The notes under the pieces are model-generated. The model was not told the origin of the DNA, did no database searches, and saw nothing but the letters and a program-made list of their open reading frames with translations. The position numbers were made by a program, and so were the translations under genes. This document shows positions 12,148 through 24,475 of a DNA stretch of 64,000 bases, piece by piece (position 1 is the stretch's first letter; each line of letters opens with the position of its first letter). Source of the stretch: Tethya wilhelma (lineage: Eukaryota > Porifera > Demospongiae > Tethyida > Tethyidae); the NCBI GenBank assembly GCA_964030475.1, contig CAXIPT010000010.1, positions 2,590,366-2,654,365 on the forward strand, written 5' to 3'.

Positions 12148-13110
12148 TCAGCCCTCGTCCTTGGGGGGAGTGAACCAGCCTGGAGAGGGTGAAGAAGATA
12201 TGAACTGTTACCAAACAAGATGGACTACTGTGCTTCTCTTTCACTGCTGTCTTATGGCAAGAAGAAGGAAGACATTATTAGGCAGCAGAGAAATTTTCTG
12301 AAAAATGCTCAACTGCAAAAGGAGCTATGCGTCTACCTACCTACCAGCACTGAGCTACATAGCTACATGCACAATGAAAGCACCAAGGTGCACAAGCCTC
12401 GGCGCACCCAACTAGCATGCACAACTAAACATGTATGCGTGGCCTATGACCAGCACGGTCCACTGAGAGGTGTCAGCCTAGCAAATTCTAGCCTGCTGCA
12501 ATTACAGATGTATTGAGCTGTGGTCAGCCTAGTTAGAATATTCAAACCTGAGTTACCTCTGTTTAGAAATATACTCAATTGACGCTTGTAGTACTACTTG
12601 CAAATTGAATGCTCAGCTGTAGCTAGTATGAAGCTATGCCAGTCAGCCTGGGAGCATTGATACAAAACACACAACTAACCTACTACTAGAGTGATCAGCT
12701 GGTGTGGGAACAAAATACTGGGAGCACACTGAGCTCAGTGCTGAGTAGTGGCCATACAGCCAATAGCCAGCCACACTGAAATGATCTATACATGACAGTA
12801 TGCTTACATAGAAAGCAGCCAACCCCTGTCTGTCTTGCCAAACAACAATGGCCAACGTAACAGCAACAGCAGCAGCAGCACTGATCAAACAGCATCTTCA
12901 TGGTGAGCATTACTGAATTCTAGATAACGCACACTAGATTAATAGGCGTGGTCTCAAAGCTAAGCGCTCAAAGAAGCACAAAAGCTTCAAATCTCAGCAA
13001 CTACAGTGTTTTGGAGAGCAAAAAATGTAATTTTACAAGATCATTCAGTTTTATGAACGTAAGTACCATTCATTTTTTCGCTAGAGCTGTCTTTCTTGAG
13101 ATTTCGATGG

Positions 13111-13141
<31 letters not shown>

Positions 13142-15451
13142 GGACAAAACGACTACCGTAATCCTCTGCACGTGCTACGCACGCGCCGAGGCTTAATAAT
13201 ACTAGCCCTCGTTCCCAGACTCTCTCTGGAAATAAAGTGGAAGTTCACTTCTACTTTAGTCCTGGTGGGTGTGTGACAAGTGGAGAGGAAGCCTGGGAAC
13301 GAGGCTACACCACTGCATGCTAGATATTGTCTTACCACTCTTTTCATGGATCTTGACCAGTGACTTGTAGGCGTGCTGGGCCTTGGCCAGAGTGTAGGAC
13401 TCTCCCTGTAGAGGGGTATACTAATATGGTGGATGGTTCTAAATGGTGCCCACCACCCCCTATCGTACCTTGGTGTGAGAGAAGACTATCCTGGCCTTCC
13501 CCTTCACCAGTGTAGCCTGGATCTGGAGGATGACCGCCTCAATGGTGTAGGCACTGCTCCAACCCTGGAACATGGAAGAGATTATATGCACAGGTGCATC
13601 AAAAATTTATTGCCGACATGGCTGTCCTTATTTTATATCTGTTGTTATAAAATTGTCTTCATAATAGCCAACACAATGAGTGCATTGTGAGTGCACGATC
13701 AATGCATATGACAGGTAGTTGCTCAAGACAATAATTATATGAATTGTAACTCAAAATGGACAGTTTTGCTACTACCATAGATCAGAAAATGTTTGGCACC
13801 AATGCAAGTGCAAACACAGGCAGGAAAATTTATTATAGTAAATCTTTACCGACCAAATTGTAACAAACAATTGATTAAATAGAAAAATGCAGCAGCTATT
13901 GCATTACAACTAGCTCTCTCTCTCTCTCTCTCTCACCTGTGGTGTCAGTAGCTCCATACATATGGCGCCCCCTGCCAAGACGTACCCCCCACTGATGACG
14001 GGCTTCACCACCCTCACAAAGGGAGGGGAGTAGGGGAACTTGTCGTCAAAGACAATGTGGAGAAGAACGTGATCCATGTTCTCAGCCTCCTTTAGCTTGA
14101 TGAGGTCCTCTGCCAGCGGACTGTCAGGGTCCACTCTAACAGGGAGGGTGTGAGGGGTGAGGGTGTGAGGATGTGAGGGTGTGCTTAATATTCAGTTTGT
14201 AAGTATGTACATGTAACATGTATCAAGCTAAATCCATTTCCCCTTTTAACAACCATTTCCTATTAATTAATACCTCACACAGCAACAATGGGTGTAGCTA
14301 CACCAATAGGTGGGTAGACTAACTTCTGAAGGACTTACTTGTATAATTTAATGTTCCAGTTGTAGAGACAGTCATCTATGAGGTCCACGGTGTAGATGCC
14401 TGCAGAGAATAGACACCCAACAATGGCTGTAAGGTAAGTTAATTTCCTACCTCTAAGAAATATACCAGGCTATTGTAATTGTAACCTTAAATGCCAACAA
14501 GAGGCACACATAAGGGAACGGGGAAATGATAAATATTTGGTAAAGGAGAAAGGCAATTAAAACAAAGTTCCAAGCACTTTAAACGACTCTTAGTTTGATG
14601 AGAAATGGGTGCCCAAAACCTGTCATCTTTGGTTTCGATATCAAAGCCAGGATCTTTGTGATACAAACTAGAGACAAAAAAATTTAGCCTCGTTCCCAGG
14701 CTCTCAGTGGCTTGTACATTGCTTGTACCAACTTACAGATATTCATTACAGTTTGTTCCTAAAAATAAATTTTTACGTGAGCAAATTTTTGTGCTTTTGA
14801 TTAAGCAACCAGCAAAAACATCAAACATTAGTACCCACAATAATTTGTAACACAAAAGATACTGCATCTCCTCCTCCACCCCGCCCACGTACCGTCCTTG
14901 AAGTGTGAGGACCGGTAGACGTCCTGCAGCTCCCTCATGAGTCTGTCCGTGGCCCTCACTGACCCTGAGGTGGTCCCGTGGAGGTAGTCCTGACGGGTGT
15001 TCATCCTCACCCTCTCCAAGATGGCCTTGTTCTCGTCTGTGATCCCAGTGTCACCTCCGATGTCCTCGTGGTCACTGGACAACAAACAAACAAACAAACA
15101 AATAAATAAACAAACAAATAAACAAGTAAACAAACAAATAAACAAATAAATGTTCATAGAAGTATGGAATCGGAAGTCTGTGTGTGTGTGATTACTGAAG
15201 TAAACTGACCAACTATTGTACGTATCAGAATTGTCACTGTAAGCAAACAAGTAAACTATGTAAATGTATGAATTAAGTTTAGGGAGACATTTCTAAAGAC
15301 TTGTTTAAGTGTGGGAATCTGAAGTATGTGTGTTGAGAGCACTGAAGCATATTGTTTAGCACGAGACAATTATCTCCAGTACAATGTGCACCCATTGTTC
15401 TTTTAATTGAGAATCTTTACTGACAATTGTCACTGGACAGTGTGGGTTGTG

Positions 15452-15512
<61 letters not shown>

Positions 15513-17123
15513 TTGGCTGTAAGTCGAGGTCTTCATCTGCAAACATGTCATCACCATCTTGGTCCTCTTCCTCCTCTTCTGATAACTCCTGCACATCATG
15601 TGAGTGTCATGTGACCATCATTACAACTAATGTAGTAACTAAAAATTAACCATTTTGTCAATGGACATAATTCAATTAACAACTCATTCATCAATCAGAC
15701 CAAGCACATGCTGTGGAATGGACTATTGCACAAGTGGGCCCAATTCTACACCACAAGATACCAACCAACACACAGTGAAATACAGCAGAGAGTAATAGCT
15801 TGTTAGCTAAGGAAATCACTAAACTAAAGTCCATCTGGTTTGAGAATGCCACCAGAAGTGAAATAATGAGATTCATGCAATACTTTTTATATGGAACAAA
15901 ATTGCTGAAGCTGTAAAGCAACCAAAAGAACAGGGAGAACGAGCGCTTGAAATTTTGAAATCGGTTGGATAATAAGAAAGTTATTCAATTTTTTCTACTG
16001 GCATTCTCAAACAGATGGACTTTTTTTCAACATGTACGCAAGTATGTAAGTACATGTACGTCTTATACAGGCGATAATAATTACACCAAGTTATTTTAAC
16101 AAGTCTGCTATTAGTGATGATTGCTAGGGGCAGTACCTCAGTTGAACTGATGTCCTCTTGCATGTCAGAGTCCGAGTCTTCTACCTGTTGGTTGCCATGA
16201 CGATGATAAAGTAATACATATATGGACACACATACTAGCATTAGGCCACACCCACCTGAGCCGATGAAGCCATACTAAACAGGTGTTCTACGACAGGGGG
16301 CGTGGCTACCCCGGCCTGGGCACACAGCTGAGAGATAAGGTGACGTACTTTACTTAGCAACTGGAGAGAGAGAAATGGCATTGGGAATTAATTACCACAC
16401 TCAGATAGAATGACACCTGAAGGAGCGTTGCTAAAGTGACGTCATCACAACCCCCAAAAAACATTGCTTGTGGGAATACACAACCATTATAAGGCATTAT
16501 AGAGTACGTGGCTGACAGCATGGATAGTTGACATCACAAACTTATGTTGTCAGTCATTCTTTGCTGGGCAATACTGTAAATCTAACATTGGCTTCACCCC
16601 CACAATGGTCCATATAACATTCTGTACACGTACGTATGACTGACATAATAATGTAAGGGTTTGGGAAAAAAAAACATCTTAAAACTAGTCGGCACAAACA
16701 CACACACAGACAGACTCTCTCTCTCTCTCTCACTGGGTGACTGGAGGCTGCGCTGTTCTCATCCACAATGTTGAGTTCAGCTATCAAATCTACGACATGT
16801 TTCTCGTCCGACTCTGTGATCCATATCGGCATGACAACGGGATAATTAGGCTGAGAGGGGGAAGAAGAAGAGAAAACACAGAATGAAGACACAAACATCT
16901 ATTTCCAGTCTCTCTAACGGTCATTGGAGGGGCCAAAGACTGTGACACGACTTACTGAGATGTTACACTGGAGGTTGTACTTTTTATTTGTCTTCTGGTG
17001 GCAGAAGCGACACACTAGTTCCTCGGGCGAGGCTATAATGACCTGGAAGACGCAGTCCGAGTTCTTAGGGAAGCTCTTCTCCAGAATTGAGAGCTCTGTC
17101 TTGAGCGAACGACGCCGGGACAT
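12148..17123 (-). CDS. UBE2Q: UBE2Q-type ubiquitin-conjugating enzyme E2
   Basis: Eleven exons can be joined in phase. The first (ATG at 17123, [20 protein letters not shown]) and second ([17 protein letters not shown]) form the N-terminal RWD-like region. An acidic linker follows ([15 protein letters not shown], then [13 protein letters not shown]). Exons at about 15075-14893 to 13338 carry the UBC fold: [33 protein letters not shown] and [18 protein letters not shown], whose Cys is the predicted catalytic residue of the family. The last exon is only 33 coding bases (12148-12180) and gives [10 protein letters not shown], nearly the vertebrate C-terminus. The protein of about 360 residues is shorter than human UBE2Q1 because the Gly/Pro-rich N-terminus is missing. 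It transfers ubiquitin from E1 to substrates or E3s. It shares a promoter region with the coiled-coil gene. An alternative upstream ATG lies at 17183. Confidence 0.92.
12375..13197. mobile_element. AAGCCTCGGC-ended element in the last UBE2Q intron
   Basis: The left end reads GTGCACAAGCCTCGGCGCAC and the right end CACGTGCTACGCACGCGCC then GAGGCTTAATAAT. The right end, including the adjacent CAGA tandem run (about 13113-13142) and the GTAATCCTCTGCACGTGC stretch, is the reverse of the termini of the elements at 47.7, 49.3 and 50.1 kb. About 820 bp without a convincing coding region; short reading frames inside look accidental. It explains the long intron before the 33-base terminal exon. Probably a non-autonomous DNA transposon. 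Confidence 0.55.
13203..13308. mobile_element. Foldback MITE, AGCCTCGTYCCCAGG family
   Basis: The left arm CCCTCGTTCCCAGACTCTC pairs with the right arm AGCCTGGGAACGAGGCT over about 105 bp. It lies in the same intron as the AAGCCTCGGC element, right next to it. Confidence 0.7.
15460..15510. repeat. CT microsatellite in UBE2Q intron
   Basis: About 50 bases of CT dinucleotide immediately 3' (on the minus strand) of the acidic-linker exon, close to its splice donor. Similar CT/GA runs abut many exons in this window, for example 17972-18037, 22747-22784 (CA), 28624-28675 (GT), 30979-31020, 31537-31588, 38278-38345, 43255-43308, 46273-46324, 60117-60149 and 63505-63590. Confidence 0.9.
15827..16023. 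mobile_element. MITE with AAGTCCATCTGGTTTGAGAA termini
   Basis: The left end AAGTCCATCTGGTTTGAGAA is inverted at the right end (GGCATTCTCAAACAGATGGAC, one base short). About 197 bp, non-coding, in a UBE2Q intron. Further copies lie at 28854-29095, 45703-45934, 47105-47328 and 53485-53690. Confidence 0.8.
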
Positions 17124-17525
17124 CTTCAATGGTGGTGGTGTTTCAATATTTTTGTTTACGGTTCTCTTAATTAGAGAAACCATTGGTGCGCATTATTTGG
17201 AAAACGTGTGAAGAGTGAATTTTGCAGTGAAATGGACGAGGTGCTGTAAGAAAGAGAAGCATTAATATTAGCAGGTAAATGTCTAGTTTAATTTTACTAA
17301 GATATCAGAGTTAGGCTACGGTCCTTGATAAAAAATCTAAGATTCTGGAGATATGGTTTTTGACAGTCAAATCAGTACCACCATACTATCTATGGTAATA
17401 CTAGTGACTGTGTGTAAAAGATATCACAAAGCATTTCCAACTGATTAAATCAAATGTACATAACTTGTACAACTGATATAAAACTACAATTTTATCGCTA
17501 CCCCTTTCTCTCTCTCTCTCTAGTG
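17124..17525. promoter_or_regulatory. Divergent promoter region, UBE2Q / coiled-coil gene
   Basis: 402 bases separate the two start codons. A six-codon reading frame ATG...TAA at 17232-17249, with a donor-like GTAAGA overlapping its end, may belong to the 5' leader of the coiled-coil gene; the first coding exon is preceded by an acceptor (CTCTCTCTAG). No core promoter motif is obvious. Confidence 0.5.
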
Positions 17526-17970
17526 ATGGAAACATCTTGGGTGGATCTGTTGGACAAGAATGGTCTGAGTAGCCCCCAGCCACGGACCAGACTCATGGTG
17601 AAGGTCTCTGATAGTACGCCTAAGGGGAAACTAGGCACCGCCCCCACCCCCAATAGATACCTCCTGCAGAGAGGCAACACCTCTGTGAGTGATGGCATGG
17701 TGCTGGTTAATGAATGAGTGTTTATTACACTGTGTGTGTGTGCAGGGTGCTAGAGATCGCCATGGCAACACCACTGATAAACTGTTGATGGAGAGTCAGC
17801 GAAACTTGAGAGGTATGTGGGGAATTTTCTCTCAAGTTGTAATTAACACACAAGACATTTCATTCTATAGCAACTTTTTCAATGGCAAATATTTTTGATT
17901 CCTTGTAAAATCCTTTTTTTCTGGGTTCCCAGTCAAAAATTTTTTCTCGATATGACTCTGACTCTCGTGC

Positions 17971-18040
<70 letters not shown>

Positions 18041-18425
18041 AAGAGTGTCAGCTGCAGTACCAGGAGGTATGTGACCAGCTCCACCATCAGTCCCAGCTCA
18101 CTGAGCAGCTGAGAGCAGACAACCAGCGACTAGTGACCCAGCTGGAGCAGAGAGGAGGCGGGGAGACAGACATTGGCTCTCTCTCTCATCGTGACCAGCT
18201 GAGGGAGGCTCTGGAGGAGAAGAACAGCCTCCTAGCTGAGCTGGAGAGGACCAAGTCATCACTTGCTCTGGCACAGCTCACTGCTACACAACTGGAGAAG
18301 GTACAGCTAGCGTGGCTGTTAGTTGGTACAATTGGCTATTTGCGCCAGTTATTGCCAACATATAATAAATCACTGTTATAGTAATCATGAAAATTTAACA
18401 TCTGTGAAATGCAAAAATTGTCTAA

Positions 18426-18458
<33 letters not shown>

Positions 18459-21400
18459 CAAAATTTGGGTATAGATAAAATTACACTATTTGATCTCTCC
18501 CACCCATTCCCTATAAAATTAACATAATTAGTTTGTCTGGAATTGTGATTGTACACTAAAGTCCCCCTCCCAATGTAGAAATGAGCAATAATACACTTAC
18601 ACTAAATCCCAGTACTTTATATTAAAATATAGGAGGAAAATAGCGTACCCCTACGCTAAATCCTTCCTATATATATTGGAGGAAAATAGCGTACCCCTAC
18701 GCTAAATCCCTCCTGTATATATTGGAGGAAAATAGCGTACCCCTACGCTAAATCCTTCCTATATATATAGGAGAAAAATAGCGTACCCCTACGCTAAATC
18801 CCTCCTATGTATATATAGGAGGAAAATAGCGTACCCCTACGCTAAATCCCTCCTATATATATAGGAGGAAAATAGCGTACCCCTACGCTAAATCCCTCCT
18901 ATATATATAGGAGGAAAATAGCGTACCCCTACGCTATATCCTTCCTATATATATAGGAGAAAAATAGCGTACCCCTACGCTAAATCACTCCTATATATAT
19001 GGGTGGGATATTTAGCGTGGGGTACGCCAAGATATACGGATATATGGGTGGGAGAGATCAAATAGTATAATTTTGTACAAACCCTCAAAATTCCATGGTG
19101 TACATTACTCAGAATCTCAGTGCCAAGGCTGAGGAGACAGAGGGTATATTGGCTCACATGCACTCTCTCAGGAGTGAAGTCCAACACCTCTCATCCCATC
19201 AGCAAGGCTCCAACCACCTGCTCACTGATATGGTGAGGAATAGTCACATGACCAACTTTATGTATTTATACTATAGTCACATGACCTTTGCTCCCAGTCA
19301 CATGACCACCTCTATAAAACTTTATAGGAGCGTTTGACGCGGCACAATGCTGAGCTGTGTGAGAGACTAGCTGCCACCCAGCATTCCCGAACCCTCTTGG
19401 AGAGAGACATGGTGACATTGAAGAGATCCCTGCTGGAGGAGAAGGCTGTCAATGCCAAGTTAGAGCAGGTCCTGACCAAGACCCTGGCAGAGAGAGATGA
19501 ACTAGGCTCAGAGCTGGACCAGAAGCTGAAGAGGGTGTTGGACAACCTCCAACAAGAGAGAGAGACACAGGAGAATGTTGTGGAACAGCTCCATGGCGAG
19601 AAGGTGGGGGGTGCTTTACAGTATTGGTTGATTGTGACAGACAATATTGAAGTTATGAAAATACTACAACATTCTTGGCTGTATCTCAGTCTAGGAAGGT
19701 CGTATGAAGCTGGGATTGGTACCATTGTGATCAGTGTGAAGAGATCTTTCAAATGATATGGTTTATTGCAAGATTTAAATTTTGACCAAAATCATCAAAA
19801 ACTATGGATTATAGCCTTTGGTCGAGTGCGATTTTTGGAAAATATCCATTTTCCAATTTTCAAATAAACTGTATCATTGGAAAGATCACTTTACACTGAA
19901 TTAAAGATATGATGTTTGAAAGATTGGTTTAAAAATGTTTTAAACATGCGATGTTTGAAAGACAAGTCCCAGCTCAGTACGCCTCTCATAGACTGAGATA
20001 GTGTAGAGATACTGATTCACCCATTACTCCCCACACATCTGTAGGATGAGCTAGTGAAGCAGGTGGAGTCTGTCCAACTGGAGCTGGAGGAGAGCAGGTC
20101 AGAACTGGCCATGATCAAGGAGACCCAGCTGAGGGAGATAGAGAGGAGATGTCATGAGGTGGACACCATGAAGGGTCAGCTGGAGAAGGAGCTGTCCAAC
20201 CTAGAGGTGGAGAGGAAAGACTTCTCCCAGCAGCTGGGCCACGTGGAGAGGGAGAGAGACATTGTGAAAGAACATCTTCAACACTCGTCGAGACAACTTG
20301 AGCAACTTACAGCAGAGAACCAGGCACTTGTCACACAATTAGAACAAGTTCGAAGGTCAGTACCAGCATTACATCATTTTTAACACATATGACATCATTC
20401 TTTTGTCATGCAGGAAGTCAGAAATGGACCATGGTGCTCTGGAGCAAGCCAACAAGGAACTGCAAGACCAGCTGGAGCAAACGGCAGCTGACTTTGAAAG
20501 TGTGTTAGCAGATGCCGAGAGCACCAAGACATCCAACATACTGCTTCAACAACAGGTGTGCATTGAATAGAAACAATAGTGTATTCTAATTAATGCCCAC
20601 CAATACAGGTCTCTGATCTGACGGCTCAAGTTGGTGGTATGAAGGAACAGTTGAACGGCCGCTGTGAACTGACCAATGAGATGAAGGCATTGCTAGATCA
20701 AAGAGGCGCTAGAATACGAGAGCTGGAGAAGATTGTTTCTAAACAGAAGAGAGAGCTGAGTGTTACCATGGAAACCAGTAGCGACATCTTTAATCTGTCC
20801 AGAGAATCACAGGTGAGGTAATTTTAATGAGGTAATGGTCGTGTGCTAATAATAGTAGTTCTATTTTAGGACGATGTGATGTCAGAATGTAGTTCTGTGA
20901 TGTCATCAAGTCCTGGTCGTCAAAGGTCGTCACGGTTCACCTCCTCTCATGTGAGTAGTTAATTAACTCATAGTGCGTATTGTTAAAGTATTTGCAGTCT
21001 AGTTCATAAGTTATGAATATACATGTAACTGCATGTGTGTGTGTGTGATGACTGCTTATGTGTGAGTTATAACTCAACATCTATCTTTAAATAATTATAT
21101 CTTTCGAACATATATAGGCTGAAGTGCTCCACCTCAAGAAGAGACTGGCTGAGACTCGTCGTCATTGTGTGTCTGTTGAAGTGCAGTTAGCCCAGGTCAA
21201 GACGGACAACGCCAAGCTACTTGGCTCACAACAAGCCCTTACTTCAATTAGAGAGCACCTCACCAGCGAGAATGAGAGGTTGACAGAGGTCATCAAAGGT
21301 CACTGTGAGACGCAGGAGGTGGCTCAGAGGGAGAGAGATGGGTTGAAAGGTCAGCTGGTTGAACTTCAAGAGCAGGCAGCTAACCTTCAGAGAGAAGCCG

Positions 21401-22744
21401 AGTTAGAGAGACAGCAGTTGATGGTGTGTGTGTGTGTGTGTGTGTGCACTTGCCGGTATGTGTGTGTTAGCAAAGGTGACCTCCTTCATTTCTTTCCAAA
21501 TCATTATTAAGCCATAGATCTTACCTTACATTTTGACACCTCCCTGTAGTTACGTGCCAGTGAGCTGGAGGCTCTAGCTAACAGCCACTCTGAGGTGGAG
21601 CAGGCCGTGGTGGATGGACTGAAGGTGCAACTGGACCAAGAGAAACAGAAGGTATGTATTTATGTATGTATGTATAAATGTATGTACGTATATGTATGTA
21701 TATAAAGGGTAGATTTGGCAAATATGTATTTTAGCATGATTGGTGGTTTAAATTTGACGATTTAATTCTGCACGCTCTATTGTTTAGATGCGTGTATTAA
21801 ACTGTTTGGCGAGTTGATTTGCAGAATAATTCGCCAATTCGGCAAATTCACCTGCATACATACAATGCATGTAACTGCACCCTCTGGTAGGAACAGTTGG
21901 AGAGTTTTTTGTCAGCTAAAATTTTCCAACTTTACTCACTTTGAACATACTTGAACGTGACACCCCTGTTGTTAATGATGTAATGGTGTCATCGTACTTT
22001 ATATCTAGGTGCATTCTTTACATGGTGACCTTTGCACTCTGACCTTCCTGGTGGACCAGGAGGCGGCCATATTGAGGGAGGAGACACAGCAGTGTGCACG
22101 TGACGTGTCTGCACTTCAAACTGAAGCCATGCAACTGTAGGAGACGAGTAGAATCACCGAAGACGTCAATACTACCAGAACGAAACAAATCCAGGTGCAA
22201 CTCTAATTAATGCCCACCTTTACTGTGGGTATATCAGCAAAGAATCTTAATAGTTCAATGCCTATGCATTCACTCACACCCTCATATCCACACCCTCACA
22301 TCCTCATACACATCCTCACACCCTCACACCTTCACACCCTCACAGGAGCGTGAGGAGAGTGTGAGTACTCTCTTGGGAGAGGTGGAAGCCCTCAGGGCTA
22401 AGAAGAGTGTCGTGGAGAGATACCTCGAGGAGAGAACAGCCTCTGTAGAGGAGCAACAAGCCAACAAAATCAAGTAAGATGTTAGAGAAATAATTATAGC
22501 ACAAAATATTGGTGGGAATGAAATTTGCTAGACTGTCAAAAAGTTTCATGATTGGTGGATTTTATTTTGCCGGTAGTGTTTGCAGCAATTGATGCACATA
22601 TTCCGTATGTGCTGTACAGAAATGACTGTTTCACAGATTTAATATTAACAGTCCTTACCAAAACTGCCAATCTTCGAATATTAAAATCTGCCAAATTTTT
22701 GTGCTATGTGGTAGTTAGAATTGATAATTTTCTTGTAGCACTCA

Positions 22745-22786
<42 letters not shown>

Positions 22787-23491
22787 AGACAACTGTTGAG
22801 TGAGGTTGGTGAACTACAGGAGAGACTGAAGAACTGTACTTGTAACCATAGCGATGAACCATCACATGACTTGACTGGCCACACCCACCAGGGCAAAACT
22901 GATCGTCTTTTATCACGATTTAAGTCACAAAAACGACAAACAAACTTCGTCAGAATGAAGCTAGGTGAGATAGATTGGTGAAATATCTCAACCAGTTATA
23001 TGCAGTGAAATGGGGACAATCTAAATTCAGCTTGTTGAAAGGTTGTCCTCTTCTCAGAGGTCCTGTTTGTATTGCTACAATAGGGAATTGGAATATTTGG
23101 GAACTAAGAATTGTCCTTTGTTGAGAGGTTTATAATACAGTGTCCTTATCTCAGAGGGTCCACTATCAGAGGTTCTACTGTATTTTGACAAAAAAACTAA
23201 TGCTAAAATACAAATTCACGACTTTACAATGCCTCACAAGTTTACCTGCTATTATATTATGGTAGAAGTTTGTGTAATGAACAGATGTTGTTCTCTTGGT
23301 ATGTTGCAGGCTATGCTCTGTCGGAGCTGAGGCTCTACAAGCAACTGAAAGTGGCGATGGATGACCAGATAGCCAAGCTCCAGGAGAGTGTGGTTTCCAT
23401 TCAAGAGAGGTACCATCACTGCCTGGAGAGGCTGAGGCAGGCGGAGGAACTGGGCTTTGGAATCAGCAGCACACATCAAACTACATCATAG
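17526..23491 (+). CDS. Long coiled-coil protein, probably centrosomal or ciliary type (family not assigned)
   Basis: About sixteen exons join in phase from ATG 17526 to TAG 23489-23491. After a short non-helical head (DLLDKNGLSSPQPRTRL) nearly the whole product is heptad-rich, for example LREALEEKNSLLAELERTKS, LLERDMVTLKRSLLEEKA, and LQESVVSIQERYHHCLERLR near the end. A Ser-rich break (SECSSVMSSSPGRQRSSR) lies in exon 20870-20950. The composition resembles centrosome/cilium coiled coils such as ODF2 or CCDC150, but no diagnostic motif lets me choose. Odd point: the exon beginning about 22009 contains an in-frame TAG at 22138-22140 although coding-like sequence, in-phase splicing and four more exon segments follow. 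The product is either cut there or the base is wrong. Confidence 0.7.
18477..19074. mobile_element. TIR element carrying a palindromic tandem array
   Basis: The termini AAAATTACACTATTTGATCT (18477 onward, 31 bases to CCCACCCAT) and their inverse at 19044-19074 differ at one of 31 bases; weaker inverted similarity extends outward. Inside, 18625-19005 holds eight tandem units of about 46-50 bp. Each is itself a palindrome built on TAGCGTACCCCTACGCTA and flanked by GGAGGAAAA and its inverse. A last variant (TTTAGCGTGGGGTACGCC) lies at about 19010. No coding potential. The whole sits in an intron of the coiled-coil gene, so it is tolerated by splicing. Confidence 0.75.
19679..20003. mobile_element. 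MITE with CTAGGAAGGTCGTATGAAGC termini
   Basis: The left end TATCTCAGTCTAGGAAGGTC is mirrored by a degenerate right end (CCCAGCTCAGTACGCCTCTC then ATAGACTGAGATA). It fills most of an intron of the coiled-coil gene. Copies or fragments: 36588-36852 (complete, about 265 bp), about 45110-45385, 48572-48637, 50204-50276, and 54423-56033 (interrupted by another element). Confidence 0.7.
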
Positions 23492-23744
23492 TGTATTAAT
23501 AGATTATTATCACTGCACTAGTAATAATTTATTGTGAAATCAGTGTTCATATGCAATTGCTAATCATTCTTTCTGTTTTTCTTTGGTAATTAAAAATGGA
23601 TCTCCTACAGTAGTACAATAGTAATAATAAAGTGAATCCAATCCAAGTCCAAACTATCATTGTTTGTGTTTGGGATCAATCCTCAAAAATTCAAGAATAT
23701 AACATAAAAAGTAGTCACTTTCCACACATGCATGAGCATATAAA

Positions 23745-24475
23745 TTCAATCGATGTCAATTTTTAATTGATGTCAATTTTGATGGGATCTTCAAAAATTC
23801 AAATGAAGATAGCATATACGTAAAAAAACTGGTCACTTTCCACACATGAGCAACTCCTGGTCTCATCCTCTATATATCTCTGATGGTCCTATGATACAAG
23901 GAAAATATAAAATCCAATCGATGTCAATTTTTGATCAATGTCAATTTTTGATCGATGTCAATTTTCAATCGATGTCAATTTTGATTGGATCCTCAAAAAA
24001 ACTGGTCACTTTCCACACATGAGCAACTCCTTGTCTCATCCTCTATCTCTGATGGTTCCTATGATACAAGGAAAATATAAATCCAATCGATGTCAATTTT
24101 TGATCGATGTCAATTTTCGATCGATGTCAATTTTCAATCGATGTCAATTTTGATGGAAATTCAAATAAAACTAGTCACTTTCCACACATGAGCAACTCCT
24201 TGTCTCATCCTCTATATATATCTGATGGTTCCTATGATACAAGGGAAATATAAAATCCAATCGATGTCTATTTTTGATCGATGTCAATTTTTGATCGATG
24301 TCAATTTTCAATCGATGTCAATTTTGATTGGATCCTTAAAAAAAACTGGTCACTTTCCACACATGAGCAATTTAACTCCTTGTCTCATCTTCTCTCTCTG
24401 ATGGTTCCTATGATACAAGGGAAATATAAATCCAATCGATGTCTATTTTTGATCGATGTCAATTATGATGGGATC
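23745..24475. repeat. ATCGATGTCAATTTT minisatellite with higher-order repeat
   Basis: A unit of about 15-17 bp, (T)GATCGATGTCAATTTT, occurs in clusters of two to four. The clusters are embedded in a longer unit of about 170-190 bp containing ACTGGTCACTTTCCACACAT, GAGCAACTCCTTGTCTCATC and CCTATGATACAAGG. Four to five higher-order units are seen. The reading frames through it simply reflect the repeat. It lies downstream of the coiled-coil gene. Confidence 0.85.

Noticed and set aside
18625..19005. CRISPR-like array of regular repeats
   Set aside because: Eukaryotic intron; units are contiguous palindromes with no unique spacers, inside a TIR element.
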